DNA of 64,000 bases from Achromobacter sp. AONIH1 (GCF_002902905.1 NZ_CP026124.1:1302001-1366000); one strand, 5' to 3'; shown: positions 1 through 9,215, numbered from the stretch's first letter. The notes: a model not told the origin generated them from the letters alone. Translations and numbers: made by a program.

Positions 1-245
1 ACGCTGTCGTGGTCCGTTTCGACATGGTCGGCGCCTTGCAGCGCGTCGGCCGCGGCGTGCGTGGCCCAGCCGCAGCGACGCCCCGCTATATACAAGGCGT
101 GCGCCCCGTCGGGCGGGAGTTCCTGCGCGCGGGCGCGCAGCGCGGCATACAGGTCGGGCAACTGCTTGTGCATCTCGGAACCGTCTTGGATGAAGGTGCG
201 GCTGATTTTATGCCACTGGCCCGCGCGGCCTCGCGGCGCGGCCAT
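1..245 (-). CDS. Partial protein, possible NUDIX hydrolase with DUF4743-like N-terminus
   Basis: This is the N-terminal part of a minus-strand gene cut by the window edge; the frame is open from an ATG at 245 to position 1. A second in-frame ATG at 173 gives a protein beginning MHKQLPDLYAALRARA, which may be the true start because neither ATG has a good Shine-Dalgarno sequence. The visible residues (an amphipathic helix, then LYIAGRRCGWATHAAADAL) resemble the short domain that precedes the Nudix fold in DUF4743-type Nudix hydrolases. The diagnostic Nudix box would lie outside the window, so this is a guess from fold style. The gene is divergent from ctaC and the two share a 212-base intergenic region. 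Confidence 0.4.
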   Translation of the reverse strand, partial: MAAPRGRAGQWHKISRTFIQDGSEMHKQLPDLYAALRARAQELPPDGAHALYIAGRRCGWATHAAADALQGADHVETDHDS

Positions 246-277
246 GGGGGCGGGTCCAACGAAATCAAGGGGATTAA

Positions 278-306
278 ATTACATCTGTTTGCGCGTCCGC
301 TATAAT
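278..306 (+). promoter_or_regulatory. Candidate sigma70-type promoter of the cytochrome oxidase operon
   Basis: A perfect TATAAT -10 hexamer lies at 301-306. ATTACA (4 of 6 matches to the -35 consensus) lies 17 bases upstream at 278-283. The predicted start near 313 gives a leader of about 145 bases before ctaC. The assignment is by eye. Confidence 0.5.
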
Positions 307-457
307 CCGCCAGTTTCTTTATGATTCGAGTGGGAACGCGGGGCCGCAGCATCTCTCCCTGCCGATCCTTGCCATCTAATAATCGCGCGTAGTCCTGTTG
401 CAGTGACATTCGTGCCACGAGGCGACAGCGGCCCTTGCGCCGTGTTTCGAGGTAAGC

Positions 458-1615
458 ATGAAGAAGTGGAGAGGGATACTGGGGGCTTGTGCCATGCTGA
501 TTGGCGGCATGGCGGGTGCTCAGGTGCAAGACATGCCCGGCGGCCCGAAGGTCAATCAGCTGAATCTGCACGAAGGCGTGACTCAGATCGCGCGCGATGT
601 CATGTGGCTGCACTGGATGCTGCTCACGATCTGTATCGTGATCTTCATCGGCGTCTTCGGAGTGATGTTCTACTCCATCTGGGCGCACCGCAAATCCCGC
701 GGCCACAAGGCCGCCACCTTCCACGAGCACCTCGGCGTGGAAGTCGCCTGGACCGTCATTCCCTTCATCATCGTCATTGCGATGGCCCTGCCGGCCACCA
801 AGACGGTGGTCGCCATGAAAGACACATCCAGCGCCGACCTGACCGTCAAGGTCACCGGCTATCAATGGAAATGGGGCTACGAGTACCTCGACGGCTCCGC
901 TGCCGGCGTCAAGTTTCTCTCCACGCTGTCGACGCCGCGCGCCCAGATCGAGAACCGCGAGCCCAAGGGCCAGTTCTACCTGATGGAAGTGGACAACCAC
1001 ATGGTTGTGCCCGTCGACAAGAAGGTCCGCGTCGTGCTGACCGCCGCCGACGTGATCCACTCCTGGATGATCCCCGACTTCGGCGTCAAGCAGGACGCCA
1101 TTCCGGGCTTCCTGCGCGACGCCTGGTTCCGCGCCGAACAGCCCGGCATCTACCGTGGCCAGTGCGCCGAGCTGTGCGGCAAGGATCACGCCTTCATGCC
1201 CATCGTCGTGGAAGTCCTGGCGCAGGCGGACTACGATAAGTGGGTTGAAGACCAGAAAAAGAGGATGGCGGCCTCGGCCGACGATCCCAACAAGGAGTGG
1301 ACGGAAGCCGAACTGGTTGCCCGTGGCGAAAAGGTTTTCGCCGCCAATTGCGTGGCCTGTCACCAGGCCAACGGCAAGGGCATCCCGGGCAGCTTCCCCG
1401 CGCTCGACGGAGACAAGGTTGTGCTGGGCCCCAAGGCGGCCCAGATCAACACCGTGCTGAAGGGCAAGCCGGGCACCGCCATGGCGGCGTTCGGCGGCCA
1501 GCTCAACGATGTCGAAATCGCAGCGGTCATCAGCTATACGCGCCATGCCTGGAGCAACGCCGGCAAGGGGCAGGACCCGACGGTTCAACCGAAGGACGTG
1601 ACGGCCGGGCGCTGA
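458..1615 (+). CDS. ctaC: Cytochrome c oxidase subunit II with fused cytochrome c domain
   Basis: Subunit II of the aa3-type terminal oxidase accepts electrons from cytochrome c at a CuA centre on the periplasmic side. The 385-residue protein has a signal peptide ending near AGAQ, two membrane helices (about 45-70 and 90-112), and a cupredoxin domain. Its CuA ligands are visible as the His of HSWMIPDFG and the Cys-Glu-Cys-His-Met set in CAELCGKDHAFM. A C-terminal monohaem cytochrome c domain carries CVACH starting at about residue 298, making this the caa3-like fused form. The ATG at 458 follows a GAGGT ribosome site. It is the first gene of the oxidase operon, with ctaD 109 bases downstream. 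Confidence 0.97.
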   Translation: MKKWRGILGACAMLIGGMAGAQVQDMPGGPKVNQLNLHEGVTQIARDVMWLHWMLLTICIVIFIGVFGVMFYSIWAHRKSRGHKAATFHEHLGVEVAWTVIPFIIVIAMALPATKTVVAMKDTSSADLTVKVTGYQWKWGYEYLDGSAAGVKFLSTLSTPRAQIENREPKGQFYLMEVDNHMVVPVDKKVRVVLTAADVIHSWMIPDFGVKQDAIPGFLRDAWFRAEQPGIYRGQCAELCGKDHAFMPIVVEVLAQADYDKWVEDQKKRMAASADDPNKEWTEAELVARGEKVFAANCVACHQANGKGIPGSFPALDGDKVVLGPKAAQINTVLKGKPGTAMAAFGGQLNDVEIAAVISYTRHAWSNAGKGQDPTVQPKDVTAGR

Positions 1616-1724
1616 TGCGCGCGCCGTCGCTGTTTCCCTCGCGGTCTGAACCGCTTTCCGTTTAGTCGAGATACCCTGACGTCCCCGCCTGGCGGGGGCG
1701 GCACTCAGCAGGAAGGAGTCCATC

Positions 1725-3326
1725 ATGAGCAGCGTCACTGTAGACCACGTGTCCCCGGGCCACGGTCACGATGACCACCACCACGCCATGCCGACGGGCT
1801 GGCGTCGCTGGCTTTTCGCCACGAACCACAAAGACATCGGGACGATGTACCTCATCTTCTCGTTCTTCATGTTGCTGGAGGGCGGGACGCTGGCCCTGCT
1901 GCTGCGCACCGAGCTGTTCGAGCCGGGCCTGCAGTTCTTCCGGCCCGAACTGTTCAACCAGTTCACCACCATGCATGGCCTCATCATGGTGTTCGGCGCC
2001 ATCATGCCGGCCTTCGTGGGCTTCGCGAACTGGATGATCCCCATGCAGATCGGCGCCTCGGACATGGCGTTCGCCCGCATGAACAACTTCAGCTTCTGGC
2101 TGCTGCCCGTGGCCGCCATCATGCTGACGGCCTCGTTCTTCGTGCCGGGCGGTGCCACCGCCGCCGGCTGGACGCTGTACGCCCCGCTGTCGCTGCAGAT
2201 GGGCCCGGGCATGGACCTGGCCATCTTCGCCATGCACATCATGGGCGCGTCCTCCATCATGGGCGCGATCAACATCATCGTCACCGTGCTGAACATGCGC
2301 GCGCCCGGCATGACGCTGATGAAGATGCCGCTGTTCTGCTGGACCTGGCTGATCACCGCCTTCCTGCTGCTGGCCGTGATGCCGGTGCTGGCCGCCGCCA
2401 TCACCATGGTGCTGACCGACCGCCACTTCGGCACCGGCTTCTTCAACGCCGCCGCCGGCGGCGACCCGGTGCTGTACCAGCACGTGTTCTGGTTCTTCGG
2501 GCATCCCGAGGTCTACATCATGATCCTGCCGGGCTTTGGCATCGTGTCCGCCATCGTGCCCGCCTTCGCCCGCAAGAAGCTGTTCGGCTACGCCTCGATG
2601 GTGTACGCGACCGCCGCCATCGCCGTGCTGTCGTTCATCGTCTGGGCGCACCACATGTTCACCACCGGCATGCCGGTGACGGGCCAGCTGTACTTCATGT
2701 ACGCCACCATGCTGATCTCGATCCCGACCGGCGTGAAGGTGTTCAACTGGGTCGCCACCATGTGGCGCGGCTCGATGACCTTCGAGACGCCGATGCTGTT
2801 CTCGATCGGCTTCATCTTCGTGTTCACCATGGGCGGCTTCACCGGCCTGATCCTGTCGGTGGCGCCAATCGACATCCAGGTGCACGATACCTATTACGTG
2901 GTGGCGCACTTCCACTACGTGCTGGTGGCTGGTTCACTGTTCGCCCTGTTCGCCGGCGCCTACTACTGGCTGCCCAAGTGGTCGGGCCGCATGTACAGCG
3001 AAAAGCTGGGCAAGCTGCACTTCTGGTCGACGCTGATCTCGTTCAACGTCACGTTCTTCCCGATGCACTTCCTGGGCCTGGCCGGCATGCCGCGCCGCTA
3101 TGCCGACTACGCCGCGCAGTTCACGACCTTCCACCAGATCGCCACCATCGGCGCGTTCTGGTTCGGCCTGTCGCAGCTGATCTTCCTGTGGACGGTGATC
3201 CGTTGCTATCGCGGCCGCGGCGAGCCCGCGCCCGCCAGCCCCTGGGAAGGCGCCGAAGGCCTGGAATGGACGGTGCCGTCGCCGGCCCCCTTCCACACCT
3301 TCGAAACCCCGCCCGAAGTGAAGTAA
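1725..3326 (+). CDS. ctaD: Cytochrome c oxidase subunit I
   Basis: This is the catalytic subunit of the aa3 oxidase; it binds haem a and the haem a3-CuB centre and reduces oxygen to water while pumping protons. It has 533 residues and about 12 membrane helices. Haem/CuB ligands are readable: His84 in MHGLIMVF, the cross-linked pair His260/Tyr264 in GHPEVY, the paired His of WAHHMFTTG, and the His residues of VVAHFHYVL. The start has an AGGAAGG site. The N-terminus is unusually His-rich (DDHHHAMP), which is common in beta-proteobacterial homologues. The next gene begins 27 bases after the stop. Confidence 0.98.
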   Translation: MSSVTVDHVSPGHGHDDHHHAMPTGWRRWLFATNHKDIGTMYLIFSFFMLLEGGTLALLLRTELFEPGLQFFRPELFNQFTTMHGLIMVFGAIMPAFVGFANWMIPMQIGASDMAFARMNNFSFWLLPVAAIMLTASFFVPGGATAAGWTLYAPLSLQMGPGMDLAIFAMHIMGASSIMGAINIIVTVLNMRAPGMTLMKMPLFCWTWLITAFLLLAVMPVLAAAITMVLTDRHFGTGFFNAAAGGDPVLYQHVFWFFGHPEVYIMILPGFGIVSAIVPAFARKKLFGYASMVYATAAIAVLSFIVWAHHMFTTGMPVTGQLYFMYATMLISIPTGVKVFNWVATMWRGSMTFETPMLFSIGFIFVFTMGGFTGLILSVAPIDIQVHDTYYVVAHFHYVLVAGSLFALFAGAYYWLPKWSGRMYSEKLGKLHFWSTLISFNVTFFPMHFLGLAGMPRRYADYAAQFTTFHQIATIGAFWFGLSQLIFLWTVIRCYRGRGEPAPASPWEGAEGLEWTVPSPAPFHTFETPPEVK

Positions 3327-3353
3327 GCCGCAACGTTTTCAGGTAGCAGAGCC

Positions 3354-3479
3354 ATGACTCCAGAGCAGCGCCGTCGCAACCGGATCGCAGGACTGATATT
3401 GGTGGTGTTCGTCGCCGCCGTGTTCGCGTGGACCCTGTTGCGCGGCTCGTCGCTGCTCACGGGCGTGGCGCTGCGCTAG
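3354..3479 (+). CDS. Cytochrome oxidase small assembly protein
   Basis: A 41-residue single-pass membrane protein starting MTPEQRRRNRIAGLIL, with a charged N-terminus and one hydrophobic helix (about 11-34). Tiny proteins of this form directly follow ctaD in many beta-proteobacterial oxidase operons and are annotated as small oxidase assembly factors. The role here is inferred from position and topology. A ribosome site (AGGTAG) lies 8 bases before the ATG. The usual next gene, Cox11/CtaG, is absent, and only 8 bases separate this stop from the DUF2970 start. Confidence 0.75.
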   Translation: MTPEQRRRNRIAGLILVVFVAAVFAWTLLRGSSLLTGVALR

Positions 3480-3487
3480 GCGGTCCC

Positions 3488-3712
3488 ATGAGCGACGACC
3501 TGCGCGACGCCTCCCAACGCAAGCTGAGCTTTCTGCAGACGCTGAAAGCCGTGGGCTGGGGGTTGTTCGGCGTGCGCAAGGGCGCGGGCTACCAGGAAGA
3601 CAGCGCCAGGCTCAACCCGGTACACGTGATCGTGGCCGGGTTGCTGGCCGGAGCGGTATTCGTGGGCGTACTGATATTGATCGTGCGTTGGGCAGTCTCG
3701 AGCCTGACCTGA
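3488..3712 (+). CDS. DUF2970 family membrane protein
   Basis: A 74-residue protein with an N-terminal cytosolic helix (LSFLQTLKAVGWGLFGVRKG) and a C-terminal membrane helix, matching the DUF2970 layout (Lys/Ser-x-Phe-x-Gln then Ala-Val-x-Trp-x-x-Phe-Gly). DUF2970 genes typically sit just upstream of ctaE. The biochemical role is unknown. The ATG at 3488 was preferred over an upstream alternative because the family starts close to the amphipathic helix and the longer form would overlap the preceding gene. Confidence 0.8.
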   Translation: MSDDLRDASQRKLSFLQTLKAVGWGLFGVRKGAGYQEDSARLNPVHVIVAGLLAGAVFVGVLILIVRWAVSSLT

Positions 3713-3767
3713 CGGCAACGATTCCTGAAGCAATTCGAACCATCTGATCTGTACCAGGGAGAAAACC

Positions 3768-4640
3768 ATGAGTGCAAGCCACTCGGTTCACAAAGAGGCA
3801 CCCTACTACTACGTGCCCGCAGATTCGGGTCACCCCGTGCGCACGGCCGCCGCGCTGCTGCTCATGGGCCTGGGCGCCGCCGCCTGGATCAATTCCGTCA
3901 GCTGGGGCAAGTGGCTGGTGCTGGCGGGTTTCCTGTCCCTGATCGTGATCCTGTACTACTGGTTCGGCGACGCCATCCGCGAGTCCGAGGCCGGCCTGAA
4001 CAGCAAGCGCATCGACAATTCCTACCGCTGGGGGATGAGCTGGTTCATCTTCTCGGAGGTCATGTTCTTCGCCGGCTTCTTCGGCGCGTTGTGGTACGTG
4101 CGCACGATCACCACGCCATGGCTGGGCGACCTGGATCACAAGCTGATGCTGTGGCCGGACTTCCAGGCGGTCTGGCCGAATTTCGGCCCGGCTGGCGTGG
4201 TCGAGCACTTCCAGACCGTCGGCCCGTTCTGGCTGCCCACGATCAACACCGCGCTGCTGCTGAGTTCGGGCGTGACGCTGACCATCGCCCACCACGCGCT
4301 GCGTGAGAACCATCGCGGCAAGACCATCTTCTGGCTGCTGGCCACCGTGGTGCTGGGCTTCATCTTCGTGGCCTGCCAGGCGGCGGAATACCATCATGCC
4401 TATACCGAGCTGAACCTGAAGTTCAACTCGGGCGCCTACGGCTCGCTGTTCTACATGCTGACGGGCTTCCACGGCTTCCACGTGCTGCTGGGCGCCACCA
4501 TGCTGACCGTGATCCTGATTCGCCTGATCCGCGGCCACTTCACGGCCGACCATCACTTCGGCTTCGAGGGCGCGGCCTGGTACTGGCACTTCGTCGACGT
4601 GGTGTGGCTGGGCCTGTACCTGTTCGTCTACTGGATGTGA
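3768..4640 (+). CDS. ctaE: Cytochrome c oxidase subunit III
   Basis: Subunit III stabilises the aa3 oxidase core and supports proton uptake. The 290-residue protein has seven predicted membrane helices with the family signatures SWFIFSEVMFFAGFFGALWY and TGFHGFHVLLGA, and the C-terminal WYWHFVDVVWLGLYL. An AGGGAG ribosome site precedes the ATG. A strong hairpin terminator follows, so the ctaC-D-E transcription unit probably ends here. Confidence 0.97.
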   Translation: MSASHSVHKEAPYYYVPADSGHPVRTAAALLLMGLGAAAWINSVSWGKWLVLAGFLSLIVILYYWFGDAIRESEAGLNSKRIDNSYRWGMSWFIFSEVMFFAGFFGALWYVRTITTPWLGDLDHKLMLWPDFQAVWPNFGPAGVVEHFQTVGPFWLPTINTALLLSSGVTLTIAHHALRENHRGKTIFWLLATVVLGFIFVACQAAEYHHAYTELNLKFNSGAYGSLFYMLTGFHGFHVLLGATMLTVILIRLIRGHFTADHHFGFEGAAWYWHFVDVVWLGLYLFVYWM

Positions 4641-4684
4641 TCGCCGCGCGCGGGCTCCGGCCCGCGGCCGCGGGTCTTCAACGG

Positions 4685-4719
4685 CAAGGGCCCGGCCAGT
4701 CTGGCCGGGCCCTTGCGTT
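4685..4719. terminator. Bidirectional intrinsic terminator between ctaE and twin-TM gene
   Basis: CAAGGGCCCGGCCAG at 4685-4699 is a perfect inverted match to 4701-4715 (15-bp stem around a single central base), followed by a short T run on the plus strand. It separates two convergent genes and could serve both. Confidence 0.75.
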
Positions 4720-4761
4720 TTCAGGGGTCAGGGCCGGCGCGGGAACTCCTGCCGGCGGGGC

Positions 4762-4962
4762 CTATCTGATGCCGGTGCTTTCGATCCAGCCCATGTGATG
4801 GGCGAACAGCACGAACAGGAACAGCGCGACGGACAGCCCGATGCGCACGGTGAGCGCATTGACGGTGCGGTTGGTGGTACCTTTGTCCCGCATCAGATAG
4901 ACCAGGGCGGACGCCAGGCTGGCGAGGATGCCGATAAAGGCCAGCACCACGAAAACACGCAT
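4762..4962 (-). CDS. Twin transmembrane protein, DUF2909 family
   Basis: A 66-residue protein of two membrane helices joined by a charged loop (MRDKGTTNRTVNALTVR). This matches the twin-transmembrane DUF2909 proteins that regularly lie opposite the oxidase genes between ctaE and SURF1 in beta-proteobacteria. Function is unknown; association with oxidase assembly is inferred from conserved position. The ATG at 4962 has a GGAGA site 5-6 bases upstream in its own mRNA, so it is preferred over the upstream ATG at 4989. Confidence 0.8.
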   Translation of the reverse strand: MRVFVVLAFIGILASLASALVYLMRDKGTTNRTVNALTVRIGLSVALFLFVLFAHHMGWIESTGIR

Positions 4963-4999
4963 TTGGGTCTCCGGACAAATCAGATTCAATCACGAACAC

Positions 5000-5800
5000 A
5001 TGGCTCGACCGCATTCCACCCGCTACACGGTAGCCGCCTTGCTGCTGCTGGGCATCTCCGTGGTCATACTCGTATCGCTGGGACAGTGGCAACTGCGCCG
5101 GGCCGACGAGCGACGCGCCATTCTGGCCGCGATCGAGGCCGGCCGCAAGCAGGCCCCGCTGCCCTTGAGCGCCGCGACGCCGGCGCACGAGATGGCGCCG
5201 TGGCGCGTGGCCGAGGCCAGCGGCCAGTGGCTGCCCCAGTTCAGTGTACTGCTGGACAACCGCAACCTGGACGGCAAGCCCGGTTACTGGCTGGCCACGC
5301 CCTTGCTGCTGGACGGCGGCTCGCGCCAGGCCCTGCTGGTGCTGCGCGGCTGGATCCCGCGCGTGATGCAGGGCCAGCCCGAGGTGCCGGCGACGCCGCC
5401 GGGCGAGCAGGCCGTGCGCGGCGAGCTGTCCGCGCGCGTGCCGCGCCTGTTCGAGCTGTGGTCGCTGGGCGGCGATGCGAAGTCCGGCCTGCCGGCGGCG
5501 CTGCCGGCGCCGGGCGGCGTCGTGCCGCAGGTGCAGAACCTGGAGCTGGACGCCTACGCGCGGGCCACCGGGCTCAAGCTGCTGCCCACGGTGCTGAGCC
5601 AGTTCGGCGACGGCCGCCACGACGACGGGCTGGTGCACGACTGGCCGCAGCCTTCGGTGGATTTCCAGAAAAACACCTTCTACGCCGTGCAATGGTTTTC
5701 CTTCGCGCTGTTCGCGGCGATCGCCTGGCTGGTGGTGATGGCGGGCGCGCTCAAGCGCATGCGTCAGCGCCAGCGCGAGCAGGCCGGCCCCGGGGGCTGA
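5000..5800 (+). CDS. SURF1 family oxidase assembly protein
   Basis: SURF1/Shy1 proteins help deliver haem a to subunit I of the aa3 oxidase. The 266-residue protein has the family layout: an N-terminal membrane helix, then GQWQLRRADERRAIL, the motif LLDNRNLDGKPGYWLATPL, a VLRGWIPR strand, and a C-terminal helix introduced by FYAVQWFSFALFAAIAWL. The start at 5000 is chosen because the preceding stretch is not hydrophobic and lies in the divergent promoter of the twin-TM gene. It begins the second oxidase-assembly gene run. Confidence 0.9.
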   Translation: MARPHSTRYTVAALLLLGISVVILVSLGQWQLRRADERRAILAAIEAGRKQAPLPLSAATPAHEMAPWRVAEASGQWLPQFSVLLDNRNLDGKPGYWLATPLLLDGGSRQALLVLRGWIPRVMQGQPEVPATPPGEQAVRGELSARVPRLFELWSLGGDAKSGLPAALPAPGGVVPQVQNLELDAYARATGLKLLPTVLSQFGDGRHDDGLVHDWPQPSVDFQKNTFYAVQWFSFALFAAIAWLVVMAGALKRMRQRQREQAGPGG

Positions 5801-5817
5801 GCCGCCGCGCGGACACG

Positions 5818-5874
5818 GCAAGCCCGCAGCAACGACGTCTTGAATTCCCGCAACACCGCAAGCCCGCAGCAACG
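5818..5874 (+). repeat. 17-bp direct repeat, 40-bp period
   Basis: GCAAGCCCGCAGCAACG occurs at 5818-5834 and again at 5858-5874, in the spacer between SURF1 and the Sco-like gene. It looks like a local duplication. Confidence 0.7.
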
Positions 5875-5912
5875 TTCCCGGCGCACCGCGCAACCGCATA
5901 ACAGGATACATA

Positions 5913-6548
5913 GTGGCCCGCGAAACCTCCGCTACCTCCGTCCCCGCCGCCCGCAAGCGCTCCCGGCTGCCGCTGGTGCTGGTGTTCCTGTGCACGTTGG
6001 CGCCCATCGTGGCGGCCTTCGTCGTCTACTACAACCCGCAATGGTGGCCGGACGACGCCAGCAACTACGGCACGCTGGTGACGCCGCAGCGTCCCATGCC
6101 CGCCGCCGGTGAATTGACGCTGACCACGCTGGACGGCCAGCCCTTCGACCTGCGGACCCTGAAGGGTAAATGGCTGCTGGTGGCCGCCGATGGCGCGGCC
6201 TGCCCGGAAAGCTGCGCCCGCAAGCTCTACATCGCGCGCAACAGCCACGCCAGCCAGGGCAAGAACGTGGACCGGCTGGCCCGGGTCTGGTTCATCACTG
6301 ACGACGCGCCGGTGCCGGACAAGGTGCTGGAGGCCTACAAGGGCACTATCATGTTGCGCGCCGACCCCGGCCAGCTCGCCCGCTTCCTGCTCGCCGGCCA
6401 GCAGCAACAGGCCGCGCCCGCGCTGGCCGCGCCCATCTGGATCATCGATCCGCTGGGCAACCTGATGATGCAGTACCCGGCCGACGCCGACGGCGTGAAG
6501 GTGCGCAAGGACGTCAGCAAGCTGGTCTACAACTCGCGGGTCGGCTGA
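5913..6548 (+). CDS. Sco-like thioredoxin-fold membrane protein of the oxidase locus
   Basis: A 211-residue protein with an N-terminal membrane anchor (about 19-42) and a periplasmic thioredoxin-like domain. It keeps a CxxxC pair (CPESC) at the position of the Sco copper site, after the Sco-like strand LRTLKGKWLLVAAD. No conserved Sco histidine in an xDHSA-type motif is visible. It may be a thiol reductase or degenerate Sco paralogue helping CuA or haem maturation. The start is GTG with an AGGAT site upstream. It lies 14 bases before ctaA, so the two are probably co-transcribed. Confidence 0.75.
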   Translation: MARETSATSVPAARKRSRLPLVLVFLCTLAPIVAAFVVYYNPQWWPDDASNYGTLVTPQRPMPAAGELTLTTLDGQPFDLRTLKGKWLLVAADGAACPESCARKLYIARNSHASQGKNVDRLARVWFITDDAPVPDKVLEAYKGTIMLRADPGQLARFLLAGQQQQAAPALAAPIWIIDPLGNLMMQYPADADGVKVRKDVSKLVYNSRVG

Positions 6549-6562
6549 CCGGATTTTTCGAC

Positions 6563-7606
6563 ATGGATATGGATCGCATCAAGGCTCGCTACCGCAAGCT
6601 GGTTTTCTTCACCTGGTTCCTGACGCTGGACCTGATTATGTTCGGCGCCTTCGTGCGCCTGACCGATTCCGGATTGGGCTGCCCGGACTGGCCCGGCTGC
6701 TACGGCAAGGCCACGCCGTTGGGCGCGATGGGCGACATCCACGAGGCCACGCAGGCCATGCCCTTCGGGCCGGTCACGCTGTCCAAGGCCTGGATCGAGA
6801 TGATTCATCGCTACGTCGGCGCCATCCTGGGCATGTTGATCATCGCCATCGTGGTCATGGCCTGGCGCTACCGCCGCCAGCTGGGCCGTTCGCCCGCGCT
6901 GGCCATCGTCACGCTGGTGGCCGTCTGCGTGCAGGGCGCCTTCGGCGCCTGGACCGTGACCCACAAGCTGATGCCCGCCGTGGTCACGGCGCATCTGGTG
7001 TTCGGCCTGTCGGTGCTGGCGCTGATGACCTGGCTGTCGGCGCGCGAGCGTCCGCACCTGGCCCTGTCCGCCGCCGCCGCGCGCTGGAAGCCTTGGGTCG
7101 CGGGCGGCTTCGCGCTGCTGCTGGCGCAGGTCACGCTGGGCGGCTGGGTCAGCACCAATTACGCGGCGCTGGCCTGCATGGACTTTCCCATGTGCCATGG
7201 CCAGTGGGTGCCCGAGATGGATTTCCACGGCGGCTATTCAGTGATCCGGGGGCTGGGCGAGCTGCCGTCCGGCGAAATGATCTCGCAGCCGGCGCTCACC
7301 GCGATCCACTGGGTCCATCGCAATTTCGCCTTCGTGGTGTTCGCCTACCTGGGCGTGCTGGCCTGGCGCCTGCGCGCCGAGGCCGGGCTGCGCGGACCGG
7401 CCACGCTGATGCTGGCGCTGCTGGGCGCGCAATTGCTGACCGGGCTGACCACCATCTTCTTCCAGTGGCCGCTTTTGATCGCGGTGCTGCACAATGGCGG
7501 GGCGGCCGGCCTGACGCTGGCGGCGGTGGTATTGATGGTGCGTCTGTCCACCGCCGGACGGGCGCCCGCGGGGGGGGGCTACGGCCCCAATTCGGCGCGC
7601 GTTTAA
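6563..7606 (+). CDS. ctaA: Heme A synthase (COX15/CtaA)
   Basis: An integral membrane enzyme that oxidises the C8 methyl of haem O to the formyl group of haem A. The 347-residue protein has about eight helices, with the family motifs [19 protein letters not shown], the haem-ligand helix [11 protein letters not shown], and a second-half His in [12 protein letters not shown]. The acidic residue preceding IHR is present (WIEMIHRY). It is followed 13 bases later by ctaB, the preceding enzyme of the pathway. Confidence 0.96.
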   Translation: MDMDRIKARYRKLVFFTWFLTLDLIMFGAFVRLTDSGLGCPDWPGCYGKATPLGAMGDIHEATQAMPFGPVTLSKAWIEMIHRYVGAILGMLIIAIVVMAWRYRRQLGRSPALAIVTLVAVCVQGAFGAWTVTHKLMPAVVTAHLVFGLSVLALMTWLSARERPHLALSAAAARWKPWVAGGFALLLAQVTLGGWVSTNYAALACMDFPMCHGQWVPEMDFHGGYSVIRGLGELPSGEMISQPALTAIHWVHRNFAFVVFAYLGVLAWRLRAEAGLRGPATLMLALLGAQLLTGLTTIFFQWPLLIAVLHNGGAAGLTLAAVVLMVRLSTAGRAPAGGGYGPNSARV

Positions 7607-7619
7607 AATAGGGGCCATC

Positions 7620-8513
7620 ATGACCAGTCTTGCCGCTCCCCAATCCGGATTGCTCCGCCAGTATCTCGTGCTCACCAAGCCGCGCGTCACGCAGCTTGCG
7701 GTGTTCTGCGCCGTCATCGGCATGTTCCTGGCCGCGCCCGGCATTCCCGACATGCAACGCGTGCTGTTCGGCACGCTGGGCATCTGGCTGCTGGCCGCCG
7801 CCGCCTTCGCCATCAACTGTCTGATCGAGCAGGAGGTCGACGCCCGCATGCTGCGCACCGCAAGGCGAGCGACCGCGCGCGGCACCATCTCCGCCTACCA
7901 GGTGCTGAGCCTGTCGGGCCTGTTGGGCGGCGCTGGCATGTTCGTGCTGTACCACATGGTCAATCCGCTCACCATGTGGCTGACCTTCGCCACCTTCGTC
8001 GGCTACGCCGTCATCTATACCGTCATCCTCAAGCCGCGCACGCCGCAGAACATTGTCATCGGCGGCCTGTCGGGCGCCATGCCGCCCGCGCTGGGCTGGG
8101 CCGCCGTGGCGGATTCCGTGCCGGCCGAGGCCTGGGTGCTGGTGCTGATCATCTTCATCTGGACGCCGCCGCATTTCTGGGCGCTGGCGCTTTACCGCAA
8201 CCACGACTACGCCAAGGCCGGCCTGCCCATGCTGCCGGTCACGCATGGCCAGCAGTTCACGCGCCTGCACATCCTGCTCTACAGCGTGGCGCTGCTGGCC
8301 ACCACGCTGCTGCCCTACATCATCCTGATGAGCGGCGTGCTCTACCTGACCGCCGCGCTGGTGCTGGGCGGCATGTTCCTGTCCTATGCATGGCGCCTGT
8401 ATCGCGAATACAGCGACGAACTGGCGCGCAGCATGTTCCGTTTCTCGATCCTGTACCTGGCGCTGCTGTTCGGCGCGCTGCTGGTGGATCACTGGGTCGG
8501 CCTGTTGCGCTGA
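7620..8513 (+). CDS. ctaB: Protoheme IX farnesyltransferase (haem O synthase)
   Basis: It transfers a farnesyl group to haem B to give haem O, the substrate of CtaA. It is a 297-residue UbiA-fold membrane protein with the prenyl-diphosphate site [19 protein letters not shown] and the second loop [20 protein letters not shown]. Glu replaces the first Asp of the classical N-x3-D motif, as in many proteobacterial CyoE/CtaB proteins. Start ATG at 7620 follows a GGGG-rich site. Confidence 0.96.
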   Translation: MTSLAAPQSGLLRQYLVLTKPRVTQLAVFCAVIGMFLAAPGIPDMQRVLFGTLGIWLLAAAAFAINCLIEQEVDARMLRTARRATARGTISAYQVLSLSGLLGGAGMFVLYHMVNPLTMWLTFATFVGYAVIYTVILKPRTPQNIVIGGLSGAMPPALGWAAVADSVPAEAWVLVLIIFIWTPPHFWALALYRNHDYAKAGLPMLPVTHGQQFTRLHILLYSVALLATTLLPYIILMSGVLYLTAALVLGGMFLSYAWRLYREYSDELARSMFRFSILYLALLFGALLVDHWVGLLR

Positions 8514-8532
8514 CCGTTGCCGGAGGTTGTCC

Positions 8533-9138
8533 ATGTCCGTGTTTTCCGCCACCCGCCGCCTGGCCCTGCGCCTGGGCGCGGCCGCCGCATTCGCCGCCGC
8601 GCTGGCCGCCTGCGGTGAAAGCGCGCCCCAGTTCAAGGGCAGCGACATCAGCGGCACCAGGCTCGGCCAGGGCATGGAGCTGGTGGACTACAACGGCAAG
8701 ACCCGCAAGCTGTCGGATTTCTCGGGCAAGGTGGTGGTGGCGTTCTTCGGCTTCACGCAGTGTCCCGACGTCTGCCCGACCTCGCTGGCCGAGCTGGCCG
8801 AGGCCATGAAGAAGCTGGGCGCGGATGCCGACCGCGTGCAGGTGCTGCTGATCACGGTGGATCCCGAGCGCGACACGCCCGATATCCTCAAACAATACGT
8901 GACCGCGTTCGACCCGCGCTTCCTGGGCCTGACCGGCACGCCGGACCAGGTGAAGAAGGCGGCGGCCTCGTTCAAGGCCTATTACGCCAAGGCGCCCACC
9001 AAAGACGGCGGCTATTCCATGGATCACACGGCCGCGTTCTATCTGCTGGACGGCAAGGGCGAATCGCGCGTGCTGGCCAACAACAACATCGGGGTGGACG
9101 CCCTGGTGCACGACATTCAGGCGCTGCTCAAGGGCTGA
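8533..9138 (+). CDS. SCO1/SenC copper chaperone lipoprotein
   Basis: Sco proteins load or reduce the CuA site of subunit II. The 201-residue precursor has a lipoprotein signal ending in the lipobox LAAC, a thioredoxin fold, the copper-binding CPDVCP motif and the third ligand His in SMDHTAAFYL. All canonical residues are intact, unlike the Sco-like protein earlier in the locus. The ATG follows a GGAGG site and lies 19 bases after ctaB, so it closes the assembly operon. Confidence 0.93.
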   Translation: MSVFSATRRLALRLGAAAAFAAALAACGESAPQFKGSDISGTRLGQGMELVDYNGKTRKLSDFSGKVVVAFFGFTQCPDVCPTSLAELAEAMKKLGADADRVQVLLITVDPERDTPDILKQYVTAFDPRFLGLTGTPDQVKKAAASFKAYYAKAPTKDGGYSMDHTAAFYLLDGKGESRVLANNNIGVDALVHDIQALLKG

Positions 9139-9215
9139 TCAGGCCAGTGCCGGGCGACGGCCCCGGGCGCGGCCATCCGATCGCCGCGCGCGGCGGCGGC
9201 CCGCGCCATTCACGT

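Noticed and set aside
1683..1697. CCCCGCC/GGCGGGG inverted repeat between ctaC and ctaD
   Set aside because: The loop is a single base and no T tract follows; it is too weak to call a terminator within an operon.
1662..2915. Long open frame opposite ctaD (about 417 codons, minus strand)
   Set aside because: It is antisense to a certain gene, very rich in His, Gln, Arg and Glu, and lacks domain-like hydrophobic patterning. It is an artefact of high GC codon bias.
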